Source: Symsagittifera roscoffensis
Taxonomy: Eukaryota > Xenacoelomorpha > Acoela > Convolutidae
Length of the DNA: 64,000 nucleotides
Direction: 5' to 3'
NCBI RefSeq assembly: GCF_963678635.1
Contig: NC_087069.1
Coordinates: 1,424,948-1,488,947, forward strand
The position numbers and the translations under genes were made by a program. Position 1 is the first letter of the stretch; each line of letters begins with the position of its first letter. Of this stretch, positions 11,110 to 21,822 are shown piece after piece. The notes beneath the pieces are model-generated. The model was not told the DNA's origin, made no database searches, and worked only from the letters and a program-made list of their open reading frames with translations.

Positions 11110-12766
11110 TCATGTTGTTGGTATCTCATTCTGCATTTGATTTGGTTGATACGAGTGCATAGTGATTGGGTTTTGTGGTTGTATTGGTTGGAAAGATTGT
11201 GTATTAATTGAGTTGAGCATATGTATTGGTTGTTGATTTTGAATATCTGTTTGGTTTTGAGGAAAAATTCTCTTATATTGAGATGATTGAGGGTGTCGCG
11301 GTCTTTGTTTGCAATATTCCTGTGTATCTGGTGCAAAAATATCTGGTTGTAAATAATCATCATCATCATGAGGTGTTTGCTTTTTATTTTTAATTTGTTG
11401 AAAAAATGGATAATTTTCACTATGATCCTGTGGAGGATGTGAATTGGTTTGAAAATTTACTGAGTTGGTTGTTGTCATTGGGTTGTCCCAATAGTTAGAA
11501 CATACATGATTATTATTTTTTCGTGGAGGGTAGTTTGCTTTTGACGAATGTGCGTAATTATAATTGGGTTCTGCAAAATTACTTCTTGTGAATGTCTTTC
11601 GTGGTTTTGATGGTTTTGTCTTTGGTCTAAACGTTCGATAATCCATATGTGAATTTTTAGGAGCAACCGAGGGTTCTACGGTTGATTGCAATGTTACTTG
11701 TGGTAATGTTGCATTGTTATTTTTTGGTGTTGTAAGATTCGGATGTATCGGTGAGATACTTTGTTGCGTAATTGTTACTGTTGTGTGGACTATTTCTTCA
11801 TTTATGAAGTGTGATGGTGTTTGAATATCTTGTTGTGTAAGATTTCTAGTTCCATTGAGATTTTCATGATGTATAACTGTTGAATTTAAACTATTATTTT
11901 GTGTGTCGGGTAAAAATGTGTTATAATTTAAAAGTGTTGCATCAATTGTTAATGGTATTTTTTTTTATATAACCTGGGTGAAGAGATATTGTATCTATTG
12001 CTTGACTTGAGATGTCGACTGGGATGTTAATAAATAATGGGTGAGACCAATCAGGGTCCCAAACATAATCTGATTGTTTTGCAATGACAATGTCGTCATT
12101 GTTACTTTGGGATCGAAAGTTTTTTCTTGCTTTTTCAATTAAGTCACTGTTGTGCGGAAAATAATCAATTGTAAACCATGCTAGTATGTTTTGTAAATCA
12201 TGTTTTGTATTTTGTGAAACATCATTATTGTAAAAATTTTCACGAATTGCGTTTAATAATGTAGAAAATGCGGTAACTTTATTTCTGACTTTTGTATGTT
12301 TTGATGTCTGGATTGGTGATGTACTTTGAGCTTCTGTTGTTTGTAATATAGATAATTATGTATATATTATAGCAAAAACTTCATTTGTGAATATTGAATT
12401 TGCTCTTTGTGAGTTATGATATTGTATACTTTTGATGTATTCTGTCAATACGTTTGAAAATTCTAAATCAGGATCGTCTGTTTGAATAACATATTTATTA
12501 TATACTATTCTTGGTGTACTGATTTCTATCGTGTAGATACCGTATTGTTGTGTTATTTTAGATATATCTTTGAGATAATGTTCTTCTATTTTTCTTTTGA
12601 TTTTTACATCTGGGAATTCTGTTTTACATGGACTGATTCCTGGTTCAAATAAATTTATGAGTAAATTTTTGCAAAGTTTTGTTTGTCCTCTATCGTTTAG
12701 TGAGTTTATAATAAAAGGGAAAACATATTCTTCATCGGGACTTTTGTCACTTTGAGTGTTACTCAT
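11110..12766 (-). pseudogene. Gag N-terminal region
   Basis: The likely Gag start is the ATG at 12766, giving MSNTQSDKSPDEEY and a 136-residue ORF that ends at 12356. Coding-like sequence then continues without a start codon to about 11700 and into a Pro/Asn/Gln-rich frame, 11691-11110 (KPSKPRK near its start). The first part looks globular and may act as a matrix domain; the second looks disordered. Frameshifts join the pieces. I recognise no named domain here and assign it to Gag from its place upstream of the capsid motifs. Confidence 0.55.
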
Positions 12767-12853
12767 CTTTTCGTTTGATAACTGTTAATATATAACTATT
12801 AATGATTCTTTGATCCAATTGTAAAGATGTACTGGTTTGTGTTTGTGCTTTTT

Positions 12854-13246
12854 TTATTCTGTTTTTTCTTTTTTCGATAAAATTGTTTTTGTTTCTGAAT
12901 CGGAAAAATATACTGGGTCCTGGATTGGATAAGTTTGATTTATTGAGTCTTCTACTTTGTATAGTGCATCGAGACTACTGACTTCTGATTCCGACAATGC
13001 ATTTCGGTATTTTGAAAATCTTTTTCGTGTTATTTGTCTTTGCTTACTTAGAATTGTATTTTTTAGTGTTTGCCGTTTTGTGTGAATGTATTCAACTGTT
13101 TGTGTATGCGGGGTTATAACAAGATCGTATTTTTGATTTTCGATTTCACAATTGTTTATGACGATTGTTTGTTTATTTCCTAGGTTTTTAATGACATAAG
13201 GTTTAGGATGATGGATGCAAAGTCGTTTGTTAGTGATTTTAATCTC
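12854..13246 (-). CDS. Unrecognised open frame upstream of gag
   Basis: A minus-strand frame of about 130 codons is open from a stop near 13247 to the stop at 12854, with no ATG near its start. The translation is coding-like in composition: an HHPKPYVIKN start, a central basic KRQTLKNTILSKQRQ, then an acidic, Ser-rich end (ESEVSSLDALYKVEDS). It ends about 90 bases before the likely Gag start. It could be the C-terminal end of a protein from a neighbouring element copy or an unusual 5' ORF. I recognise no family. Confidence 0.35.
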   Translation of the reverse strand, partial: EIKITNKRLCIHHPKPYVIKNLGNKQTIVINNCEIENQKYDLVITPHTQTVEYIHTKRQTLKNTILSKQRQITRKRFSKYRNALSESEVSSLDALYKVEDSINQTYPIQDPVYFSDSETKTILSKKEKTE

Positions 13247-13249
13247 CTA

Positions 13250-15911
13250 GACTGTTAGTCCTTACGATTTTTTGGTTAGCTTAGCCTGGGTCTTTTTATT
13301 CAGGGTTGGAGAGAAAAGTATATCAAAACCGAAGAATGATTTTTACTTTCTCGTGGCTAGTATAAGCTAAGGTGTTAACTTACTTAATATTACTTAGGGG
13401 TAGTGATTGTATTCACAGGGGTTGGAGAATAGTAAGTCGATCCACAAGGTTCAGGTATAATTAGAACGCATGTAGTTCGTTAGGTACTATTTTAAACTTA
13501 CTAAGTCTAAGCTTTATCCTGGGTCGTATAAGAGGAGGGGTCAAGTGAAGGATTAATAACCGAAGTTATTCACTGTTTAGCCTAATTTGAATGGTTAGTA
13601 TTTGAAAAATTTCTATTAGTCCTGGGTCTTTTGAAAAGGTTGGATGATGAATCGACGTTTGAGGTCGTTAGACACTTGATAAGTGGGTGGGGGAGAACAA
13701 AATTGTTCTGCTTGATCCAAGGATAAGCCTTCATGATCAGAATTAAAATTAAGGATAGAAAATTAATTTAGATCCAAGGGAAGCCTTGATGATCTGGTTT
13801 AAGATTAAATAAATTTAAGTTTTAACGAATACAAAATTTAAGATTTAAAGTAACAATTTGTGAATTTTAGTTTTGATGACGTTAGTTGATTTATGATTGC
13901 TGTTATGTTTAGGTGATGAAGCTGGAACAACAGGATGATTTATGTTTACCAACAATTTATTGTCATGCTACTAATTTTTATTTTTATTTAAATAAATTAT
14001 TTTTTCAAATATATTTTATATAGTACTGCAGAGGAAGAGACAATTAGAGATGTTTTTATCAATCGTTATTGAACAATAGTAATTTATTTAGCGCCTGGTA
14101 TATGCATTGAAGATTTTTCTTCAAGGATTTTATGTTTGCGAATGAAAATCTAAATTCATTGCCATTAAAATTCTAAATATAAAAGTTTGTGTTGGCTTTT
14201 GCCGTACGATCATGAAACTAAATGGTAAGTTTCTCCGTAGTCGTATGTCGTCTCTTGTCCGAGGTCTGTTTCCAATACCTGGTTTTTCTCGTATTGTACG
14301 GAATAGCGGCTCTGATCTATTGAGTCGTAGAGACCATTCAATTAAATTATTGTCGTATAACATTTTGAAAATGGTTTTGTCTGTTTCTAATCTATTTTTG
14401 GTTAGTTCTAAACTAATTTGTTTTTAAGGTCTTATTCGAGACTTATGGTCGCACCAGATGAGTTAGGTTAGGTTGTGTCTATAACTCATAGAGTAATTTC
14501 GGATAGGGTACACCGTCTAATCGTCACGCTATCTTATTTTCGGCCGGGTAGATTCGTGCAACTTCTTAGTCTAATACCGATCCTAATCTTACTCTTATAA
14601 TTACTAGTCTCAGGGTGTTTAACTAGTCTCTGCTAGGCTCAATAGATCTAGAGTATACTGGTATTATTGCGGCTGCTGAAGTACTCGGGAGAGGCAACTA
14701 ATTTCTAAGTTAAATTCAAATCTCTCTGGTGCTGAAGTTACAAGTATTTTCAGCACTTACAAATAAGTGGGTTGTTAGCTGGATAGATTGTGATTGGTTA
14801 ATATTAAATATTTTACAGTGGTAAAATATCTAATTTATAAATAATAAAATGTAGTTTAGATCAGGTTCCAGTGAGTTTTTTTGAATTTGATTTTCTTCTC
14901 CATTTACTTGAAATGTTTTTCGAAGTTTCTTGCTATCTGAAAATTTTCATCTTAGAGTAATTTAAGAAAACAAGTAATTCTATATCTTAATACTTAAGAT
15001 ATTATACTTTGATGGCCTTAAGCATTGCTGTTGTGAAAAGTTAGCGCTCTATTTGTCTTCTAACTATCTCAGGTCTGGTATCTTATGGCAGGCCCTGTAA
15101 CCTATCTTAATACAAGGGAAATTCTGTTTCCTATCATGAATCATCGCCTGCTGACCTCTGTCTAAAAGCTATCCTAATACATGGCAATCAGCATACATGT
15201 ACCACCAAACTCATATCTGTTAACAACTACTACACTCGCAACTCCCAGCTGGGAGGAATTGCTCCTTTTCCACCCGTCGTTAGCCATTCAAGCAGTTATA
15301 CACATTGGCTGTAATCCACAAACAGTGCGGTTTTTCTTGGAGCAAGTGTGCAAGCTCTTATATTCAAGGTCCTTGGTTACTTTATTGTTGCAATTACTCC
15401 TTTTAGTACTTGAAGCTCTTCTCTATTGAGTGCGCTATTGAGTGCGGATTCAGAGCAGAAAAGTAAAACTGTAGAAGTTAATGGGAGCGATAAGACATGA
15501 GCTTCAAGATTTAATTGAAAAAAGTTTTGCTAATAAATTTAAATTATTTTTAGTCATAGACCACCAGTACAATAATGATGTCAAAAATCAAACTCTAAAA
15601 TTTATCATCGGATTTTTTCCCTTTTAAAAAACTAATTGTATATTCAGAAGAGCTTTTTTCACTTTGTAATTAGAGAAACTCACTCTCGGGGCTTGGTGAC
15701 CACTATTTATTAGTGTAGGCTATAGATTTTCCCGTCACTACCCTATGAATTGAACAGAGTTTAATTTTCCTTATGTTTAAAGATAGCGTGTAGGTCTCAG
15801 AGTTTTAGATGTTAAAATGGTATGTTTTTTTTGCACTCACTTTTGCCGACAAAGCAAAATTTAAGACTCTGAACTGTATTGTTTGAAATCTTATGTAATT
15901 TGATGTATTAA
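13250..15911. other. Non-coding stretch; possible 5' LTR or leader of the gypsy element
   Basis: No convincing coding sequence. The first 1.5 kb is less AT-rich than its surroundings and holds a short, diverged direct repeat (about 13715-13765 and 13772-13810, both starting GATCCAAGG). This is where a 5' LTR and leader of the minus-strand element would be expected, but I found no matching second LTR. Short ORFs at 14130-14427 and 15181-15429 look like chance frames. Confidence 0.4.
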
Positions 15912-16424
15912 TTTTTTTGATAGTAAGCTTCAGATGGCAAATATCGGAAAAAATCAATTTCTTCACTGTCAAATTTTTTTATTTAGCAAAGAAGTAAGCG
16001 TAATCAAGATTTTCTCAGATAAATAAATCAAACTTGCTAGAACACATGTTATTCCGCGCGATGGGTGAGTTCGCGTAAGTATGTAAGCAAAACTTCACTT
16101 GTCTACTTAAATGAAACGGTGGACAAAAAACAAAACTTCTCGGATACATATGTCAAAATTGCAAAAAAAATTGTTACCCCTCGCCGTGAGCGAGGACGCT
16201 GAGATAATTCAACAAAAATTTTTGTTTGTTTTATGAGGCGACCTAACAAAAATTTTTAACACAGAAATATATCAAGCCTACAATACCAGGTGTTACCCCC
16301 CACGGTGAGCAGGGACGCCAAGTAACTTCAACATTTTTGTTCGAAAAAATCAAAAAAGTCCTTGAAAAGTCTTTTTTGTTAGCTGAGCTACATTTTTTTC
16401 GTAAGCGTGCGAAAATGATTTGCT
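15912..16424. repeat. 0.5-kb direct repeat, left copy
   Basis: Matches 17968-18487 in the same orientation, about 513 versus 520 bp, with scattered substitutions and small indels. Each copy contains two related GC-rich blocks about 110 bp apart, of the form TTACCCC-TC-CCGTGAGC-AGGACGC, set in AT-rich sequence. The pair flanks about 1.5 kb holding a Polinton capsid fragment. I see no TG...CA ends, so calling these LTRs would be unsupported. Confidence 0.85.
16179..16195. other. Short perfect hairpin in the GC-rich block
   Basis: CCTCGC, then CGTGA, then GCGAGG forms a six-base-pair stem with a five-base loop. The matching block in the right repeat copy (about 18242-18258) keeps the right arm and loop but has one change in the left arm. 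Confidence 0.5.
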
Positions 16425-16589
16425 CAATTTTATGACTGGCTTCATTTTATGAATCAATAGCTAAATTACATCTGAAAAAATTGATCGTTTCGTAGTGCAA
16501 ATTAGGACAAAAACATAAGATGGATAATCTACATTCCCTAAGGAATGTACGTGCGGTATTTTGTACCGTACAAAGAGTGCTGAACAATG

Positions 16590-17548
16590 TTTTACTTTCT
16601 AAGTTGTATAATCAAGAGCTGAAAAAATTTTCAATAAAATTCATTGTGTTCATTGCTGTAACATAAGGGCGACAACCAGAAGTTATCTCTAATGAAACAA
16701 ATAAGTTTCCTCCTCAAATAAAAAAGATTTAAGATCTCTTGAGTATAAAAAAGAGAGTTGAAAGAATTTTCTTAATTAGATCCAGCGACAGCTAAATTTG
16801 TTTTAATTGCAAATGGAATTCTTCTTATTGGAGAGTTTTTGTATATTTTTTCCTGTATGATTTGTTTTGATGAATGACAAAAGTTTCCATGTAATTGTAG
16901 TGAGCATATTCTTTTTCTGGATTCCATTGCAAGTATTGATGTTTTGATTCGGCTATTAAAAATTGATCTAGTAAACGATAAACAACCATCTACAATTCGG
17001 ATTATCAGACAGCATGTCAAAACTATGTTTTGCTCAAACTATTTAATTCGAAAGTTGTTGTTTGGCTGTAACAATTTTTCACAAGCAAGCAAATTATTGG
17101 CAATTCTCCCATACAGTGACAAAACTACTCTGTTAGGGTTTCAATTTATTGTGAAATAGTTGTGCATCACCTTCGTCCGGGAGTTCTTCGAAATAATATC
17201 CAACACAGAAAAGAACTCCGTTGTTACCCAGTGCCGACGAGTTGACTTAGCTTACTCATTGTGTTTATGTGGATATAAACCATTGGCGCTGTAAACAAAT
17301 TTGTTGTTAAAATAAATTTCCAATTTAAGAATGAAGAAAGTCTTAGATTGCTTACAAAATTTAATAAGATTTTGGTTCCTACTCTGTGTCATTCTTCTTT
17401 CGGATAGTTCAAGCTTTGCACTAAGATACGTATCATACCTATCCAAATAGACAGCGCAGTCTGTCTCAAATTCGATTTTTATGCTCAATTTATGTTGAGA
17501 AGAACTGCGAAAGACTTCCTGAGTTCTAGATAAAACAAATGTTTCCAA
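16590..17548 (-). pseudogene. Polinton capsid gene fragment, second lineage (F54H12.2-like)
   Basis: The minus-strand frame 17548-17252 shares IKIEFETD, LEIYFNN and ANGLYPHK with the capsid gene at 52.1-53.4 kb in the same order. Downstream, in shifted frames, come NSSALGNNGVLFCVGY and, at about 16690-16620, a piece corresponding to the CRPYVTAMNTMNF region. So most of the capsid protein is represented, in at least four frames. The divergence from the 52-kb copy is large, which indicates an independent and older insertion. The protein is the double- or single-jelly-roll structural protein of Polinton/Maverick elements; which of the two I cannot tell. It lies between the 0.5-kb direct repeats. 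Confidence 0.75.
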
Positions 17549-17720
17549 AATTGAGAATGATTGTTCCTCGCAAGAACTGAGAGGCTATATTTGATGTAAT
17601 CTTATCTACTGATACATAAACTCCGTTTAGTTCAAAATTTGTGATCCTTGTCGTTGATGGCTATAACAATATTTCACTACCAGGATTTAACTCTGGTTTA
17701 ATATACAATGGTTCATTCTT
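17549..17720 (-). pseudogene. Fragment of second Polinton structural protein
   Basis: Directly upstream of the capsid fragment on the minus strand, the reading ELNGVYVSVDKIT matches EYNGIYVSVDKIT in the protein at 51127-51459. The order, this protein then capsid, is the same as in the 50-kb element, but the small Arg/Gly-rich gene between them is missing here. Only a short piece is recognisable. Confidence 0.6.
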
Positions 17721-17967
17721 CCTTTCAACTACGTAATTGCTCTATCATTTTCAATGTAAGTTTTCCCACAGTCATCGGACATCCAATCATATGAATCATT
17801 TTACGAAAAATTTGAAACTTTTTCACTAACCTTTCATTTCTTTACACCAAAAGAACGTGATTTGCACTGTACACACGACATCATGTTGAGAACTAATACA
17901 CGGATTCCAAAATAGCAACCTCATACTCTTATACTTTTTCGGGTAAAAGTTGTTAAAATTAGGACTG

Positions 17968-18487
17968 TTTTTTGATAATAAACTTCAGATGGCAAATATC
18001 GGAAAATGTCAATTTCTTCTCAGTCAAATTTACTTTATTCTAAAATTTAGCAAAGTAGTAGGCGTAAGCAAGATCTTTCTGAGATAAATAAGTCAAATTT
18101 GCTCGAACAAATGTTGTTCCGCGCGATGGGTGAGGTCGCTGAAGTATGTAAACAAACTTCATTTGTCTATTTAAATGAAACAGTGGACAAAAAACAAAAC
18201 TTCTCGGACACATATGTCAAAATGCAAAAAATTTTATTACCCCTCACCGTGAGCGAGGACGCTGAGATAATTCAACAAAAACTTTTGTTTGTTTTATGAG
18301 GCGATGTAACAAAATTTTTTAACAAAGAAATATATCAAGCCTACAACACCAAGTGATACCCCCCACGGTGAGCGGGGACGCCAAGTAACTTCGACATTTT
18401 TGTTAAAAAAATCTTTAAAGTTCTTGAAAAGTCTTTTTTGTTAGCTTGAGCTACATTTTGTTCGTAAGCGTGCGAAAAAAATTTGCT
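17968..18487. repeat. 0.5-kb direct repeat, right copy
   Basis: Partner of 15912-16424; see that entry for structure. The first GC-rich block lies near 18240 and the second near 18358. The ORFs 18099-18299 (+) and 18341-18541 (-) fall inside the repeat and are interrupted in the left copy, so they are not genes. Confidence 0.85.
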
Positions 18488-19500
18488 AAAAAGCTTTGCA
18501 AACAATCTCAGGAGTAAAAAAATTTTATGGCTTCTATTCAATCGTTCAGCAAAAAATGATTGATTTTTAATCTGAACACTTATTCCTTTTTTTAAATTAA
18601 AATTTCACAGATTTTAAAAAAATGACCAAACATATGTTGCTGGTTTCTTTGTTAATATTGATGATACTTCAATACTTGATCTGTAAAGTAGGGCTCGTAG
18701 CTTTTCTGAAACGTGTTATTGGTGTTGAAATTCCTATGATGTCGCCAAAATTTCAAAACGACTGTTCACCACACCAAATGCTTTGAAGACTGAAATGATC
18801 TTTCTGCAAATGGCTGATGTTGTCTCAAACAATGTTTAAAAAACCTAGCAAAAAATTTTCAAACTTCTTCTATACTTTTCCTGTATTGTCCCACAATTTT
18901 TCAGGAAATTTTCTCCAAGAATTCATTTTTTTGAAAGCTTGTAATGTTATTGTTCAATTTGAACCCTGACAAACATCTAGAGCTACTAAAAAGTAATTGA
19001 TTGCACTTTTTTAATGTTTTTTCGTCTCTTGTCATTCAATTCTTTGTTGTGTTCCCTCGTTAATTTTCTAAAGAGAGGTTCGAAATTCTAGACAAGAACA
19101 GAAATCATGCTAAGAGGCCATATCTTCAGGAACTGTTTTTGTTCGCGCTTAAATTAATCTTAAAATAATCACGTCATTATAGCGCGAAAGTGAAAAAGCT
19201 ATAATTAGATTTTTTTAGACAAAAGGCCTTAAAAACTACTGGTTTGTCCGATTAAGGTCAGTTAGCCATCAAAATGTTTATAGATTTTTGAGATTTTTGA
19301 AAACCGTATTGCTGAAAAATTAACCGAAAAATGTTTAAATCATTGGTTTCAGTTTCTACTTATTCTTCATTTTATCTGTTAAATTGCCGATAATTTACAG
19401 ATATTGAAGCAAGTTTTTGTAGATCTTACGAGAGTGCGGCACATTTTGGTCCGCCGACCCGGACAATAGATATTCCGTACCATATTCGTGAACAATTTTC
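18488..19500. other. AT-rich stretch without recognisable genes
   Basis: I see no ORF or motif that I can support. The composition is AT-rich until about 19400, where it becomes more balanced at the approach to the minisatellite. Confidence 0.4.
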
Positions 19501-19502
19501 CC

Positions 19503-20405
19503 GGACGACCCAATTGGCCGAAATTGACCAATTAGCCGAAATTTTCCAAAGACGACCCAATTGGCCGAAAGTGTTCAATTAGCCGATATTTGTCAAAACA
19601 CGACCCAATTGGCCGAAAAAGATCAATTAGCCGAAATTTGGGCTCTTTTTCTCTTTCCCCCCACCTCACACGAGCTTCAATATATTAGTGTAACAAGTGG
19701 TTTTACGAGGTTGAGTATGAAGACCAAACATGTTTCTCGTGGCCTTATTAGTCTGTGTGTAAATTTTCATAATAATTGGACAATGTGGTCAACAAATTTA
19801 CATGTAAAATTTGCAGGTGGAGGAAAAGGAAAAAGAACCGAAATTTGTCCAAACACAACCCAATTGGCCGAAAGTGTCCAATTAGCCGAAATTTGTCCAA
19901 ACACAACCCAATTGGCCGAAAGTGTCGAATTAACCGATACTTGTCCACACACGACCCAATTGGCCGAAAGTGTCCAATTAGCCGATATTTGTCCAAACAC
20001 GACCCAATTGGCCGAAATTGTGCAATTAGCCGAAAGTTGCCCTAAAGTATCCCAATTGAGCGAAAGTGTCCAATTATCCGATATTTGTCCAAACACGACC
20101 CAATTGGCCGAAATTGTGCAATTAGCCGAAAGTTGCCCTGAAATATCCCAATTGGCCGAAATTGTCCAATTAGTCGAAATTTGTCCAAACTTGACCCAGT
20201 TAACTGAAATTGTGCAAAAACCGAAAGTGGTCCGAAACTGCCGAATTGGCCAAAAGTGTCCAATTAGCCAAAATTTGGCAGAAGGTGACCAATTGGCCGA
20301 AACGACCCAATTGGCCGAAACGACCCGATTGGCCAAAACGACCCGACTGGCCGAAACGACCCGATTGGCCGAAACGACCCAGTTCGCCGAAACGTCCCAG
20401 TTAGG
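19503..20405. repeat. Compound minisatellite with CAATTGGCCGAA core
   Basis: Imperfect tandem repeats run from about 19503 to 19650 and again from 19845 to 20405, split by about 190 bp of unrelated sequence. The main unit is 48 bp and contains two related halves, CCAATTGGCCGAA and CCAATTAGCCGAA, followed by a TTTGTCCAAACACGA-type spacer. Near the right end (about 20290-20400) it changes to an 18-bp unit, ACGACCCAATTGGCCGAA. Both periods are multiples of three and the units have few stops, so long ORFs appear in several frames on both strands (up to 290 codons on plus, 227 on minus). I do not annotate these as genes. Confidence 0.9.
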
Positions 20406-20429
20406 AGAAGGGGGGCCTTTTAAGATATC

Positions 20430-21220
20430 CTGATTGTGGGTGGTGGACACCCATTTTTTCTTAACACCCGAAATTTTCTGTGGATTTTGATTCTACCGGT
20501 GAACGCCTCTAAAAAAATAAGACTAAAAAACCAAAACTTTATCCATTTGTGCTAACTTGCTGATTTGATGCTTTAAATTCTGATACGAGGTTTTTTGATG
20601 GCAAATTCGTAACCCCCAATTTTTCTCGATACCAAAACCTGATCGGAAACTTTTCTGTGGGTTTAGGAAAAAACCGGCCTCATAAACCTTAATTACGTTA
20701 TCCTAACCCCGTGTTTGTAAGCTCAACACCGTATCGAAAAAAAGGCCAAAAACTTTGAAAAAAAAATTGAAAAATTGAAAAAAGTTTTGCAAATTACTCA
20801 GCAAAGCGCCTAGTTTCATGATAATTTAATTTAAACGACCGAGTCAAGTTTTTCGGCCAGATTTTGGACTTTTTAGAAAAAAAAACTTCAAAATTTCGCA
20901 AACGCATCAGGTTACTGTTGGAACTTGAACCGTTGGGCGAAAACGTGGAAAAAATTTTCGAAAAAAAAAAATTTCGTAGAGAAAAAGTTTTGGAAAATTT
21001 TCTGAAAAACGCCGTGTATATTTTTGAAACGTGGTGCAGCTAACTAATCTAGTTCAATTGGATAAAAAGTATCCGTAGTCGAGACCCGTAGCGTATTATC
21101 ATGCAAATCGTCTTAACGTTTGCTACAACCTTGTTAGCTCCCTCTAAACTCCGAAAGTGGAGCTAACGGGAGGTCAGGTCGCGGTTTGCTTGATTCCCTT
21201 CCTCTAAAGTTGATTTATTT
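20430..21220. other. Unassigned stretch between minisatellite and BEL/Pao region
   Basis: Contains A-rich, oligo(A)-studded sequence and no supportable ORF. A weak inverted repeat (AGCTCC near 21140 and GGAGCT near 21158, with seven bases between) could form a small hairpin. Confidence 0.3.
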
Positions 21221-21224
21221 CACT

Positions 21225-21671
21225 GAATGTTCATACTAGCTGCGAGCTCGCTGCACCACGCTTTGAAAATACTTTCCCCCGCTTCGCAAAAGTGGCTCAA
21301 TCGTGATTAGCCATTCCCGGGTTAAGTTTCAACCATAACGCAGTAAACGTCTGTAAAACTTGTCAGTATCAACTTGATCACCATCTCTTAAACCGAAACG
21401 ACATTGTTATTTGGCACGACGCCGTTAATAACTCTATTAGTCGACACCGTAGTAATAACTTTAACGCACTAACTCCTGACCAGCTTAAGAAGATTCTTTT
21501 AAATTATAAACGTAATTTTTATGCAATTGTTTACTGTAAACGATCTTTAGGCGTTATAGCAAGAATTTGAAGTACATTATTTCGAAGAAAATTACTCATA
21601 AGTCAGAAAAACGCAAATGGCAAGCTAATCGAGACAGAAAAAATGCTGAGCAGCAACTAGGAGTTAAATAA
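21225..21671 (+). pseudogene. Conserved-looking protein fragment upstream of BEL/Pao gag
   Basis: A plus-strand frame, open from 21307 to 21570 (88 codons), contains LAIPGL, a short CKTC pair, NDIVIWHDAVNNSI and AIVYCKR. After a one-base shift it continues to 21671 with a basic Lys/Arg/Gln-rich tail. A likely N-terminal extension (FPRFAKVAQS) precedes it across one TGA. The composition and the hydrophobic/NDIVIWHD pattern look like a real globular domain with a basic tail, and I have an impression of similar proteins near retroelements. I cannot name the family. Two lesions make it a pseudogene. Confidence 0.45.
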
Positions 21672-21822
21672 AGTGCTTCTCTAATGTGTGATATTGTTTA
21701 ATGAGTCATAATATAAATTATTGACACTAAAGTTAAAGTCTTAAAATAATTATTCCCTTTTTTCTCCAGAATTGAGCAGTTGAGTGGATGAGTAGAAGTG
21801 AACAAGTTTAAAGGTAATCAAA

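Larger units (their letters stand above)
1..13250 (-). mobile_element. Ty3/gypsy-like LTR-type retroelement, decayed, with env-like third gene
   Basis: Read on the minus strand from about 12.8 kb down to 1, the window shows gag, aspartic protease, reverse transcriptase, RNase H, integrase and then an extra env-like gene. That order (RNase H before integrase) is typical of Ty3/gypsy elements. The sense strand is rich in A and C, so the plus strand looks G/T-rich throughout. Frameshifts and stops occur in all domains. I could not identify a pair of LTRs: the 3' end lies beyond position 1, and a 5' LTR or leader would have to lie within 13.25-15 kb. Element identity is well supported by domain order; its boundaries are not. 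Confidence 0.8.

Noticed and set aside
14470-14483. GGTTAGGTTAGG-like telomere motif
   Set aside because: Only two units, with no array. It cannot be used to infer the host group.
15912-18487. Direct repeats as LTRs of a retroelement
   Set aside because: No TG...CA termini, primer-binding site or polypurine tract is evident, and the interior encodes Polinton capsid pieces on minus rather than retroelement genes. Left as direct repeats of unknown origin.
18099-18541. ORFs on both strands
   Set aside because: They fall inside the 0.5-kb repeat and are disrupted in its other copy.
19561-20433. 290-codon plus-strand ORF
   Set aside because: It runs through the minisatellite, crosses the unrelated 190-bp interruption and is matched by long frames in other registers and on the opposite strand. 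The openness follows from repeat periods divisible by three.
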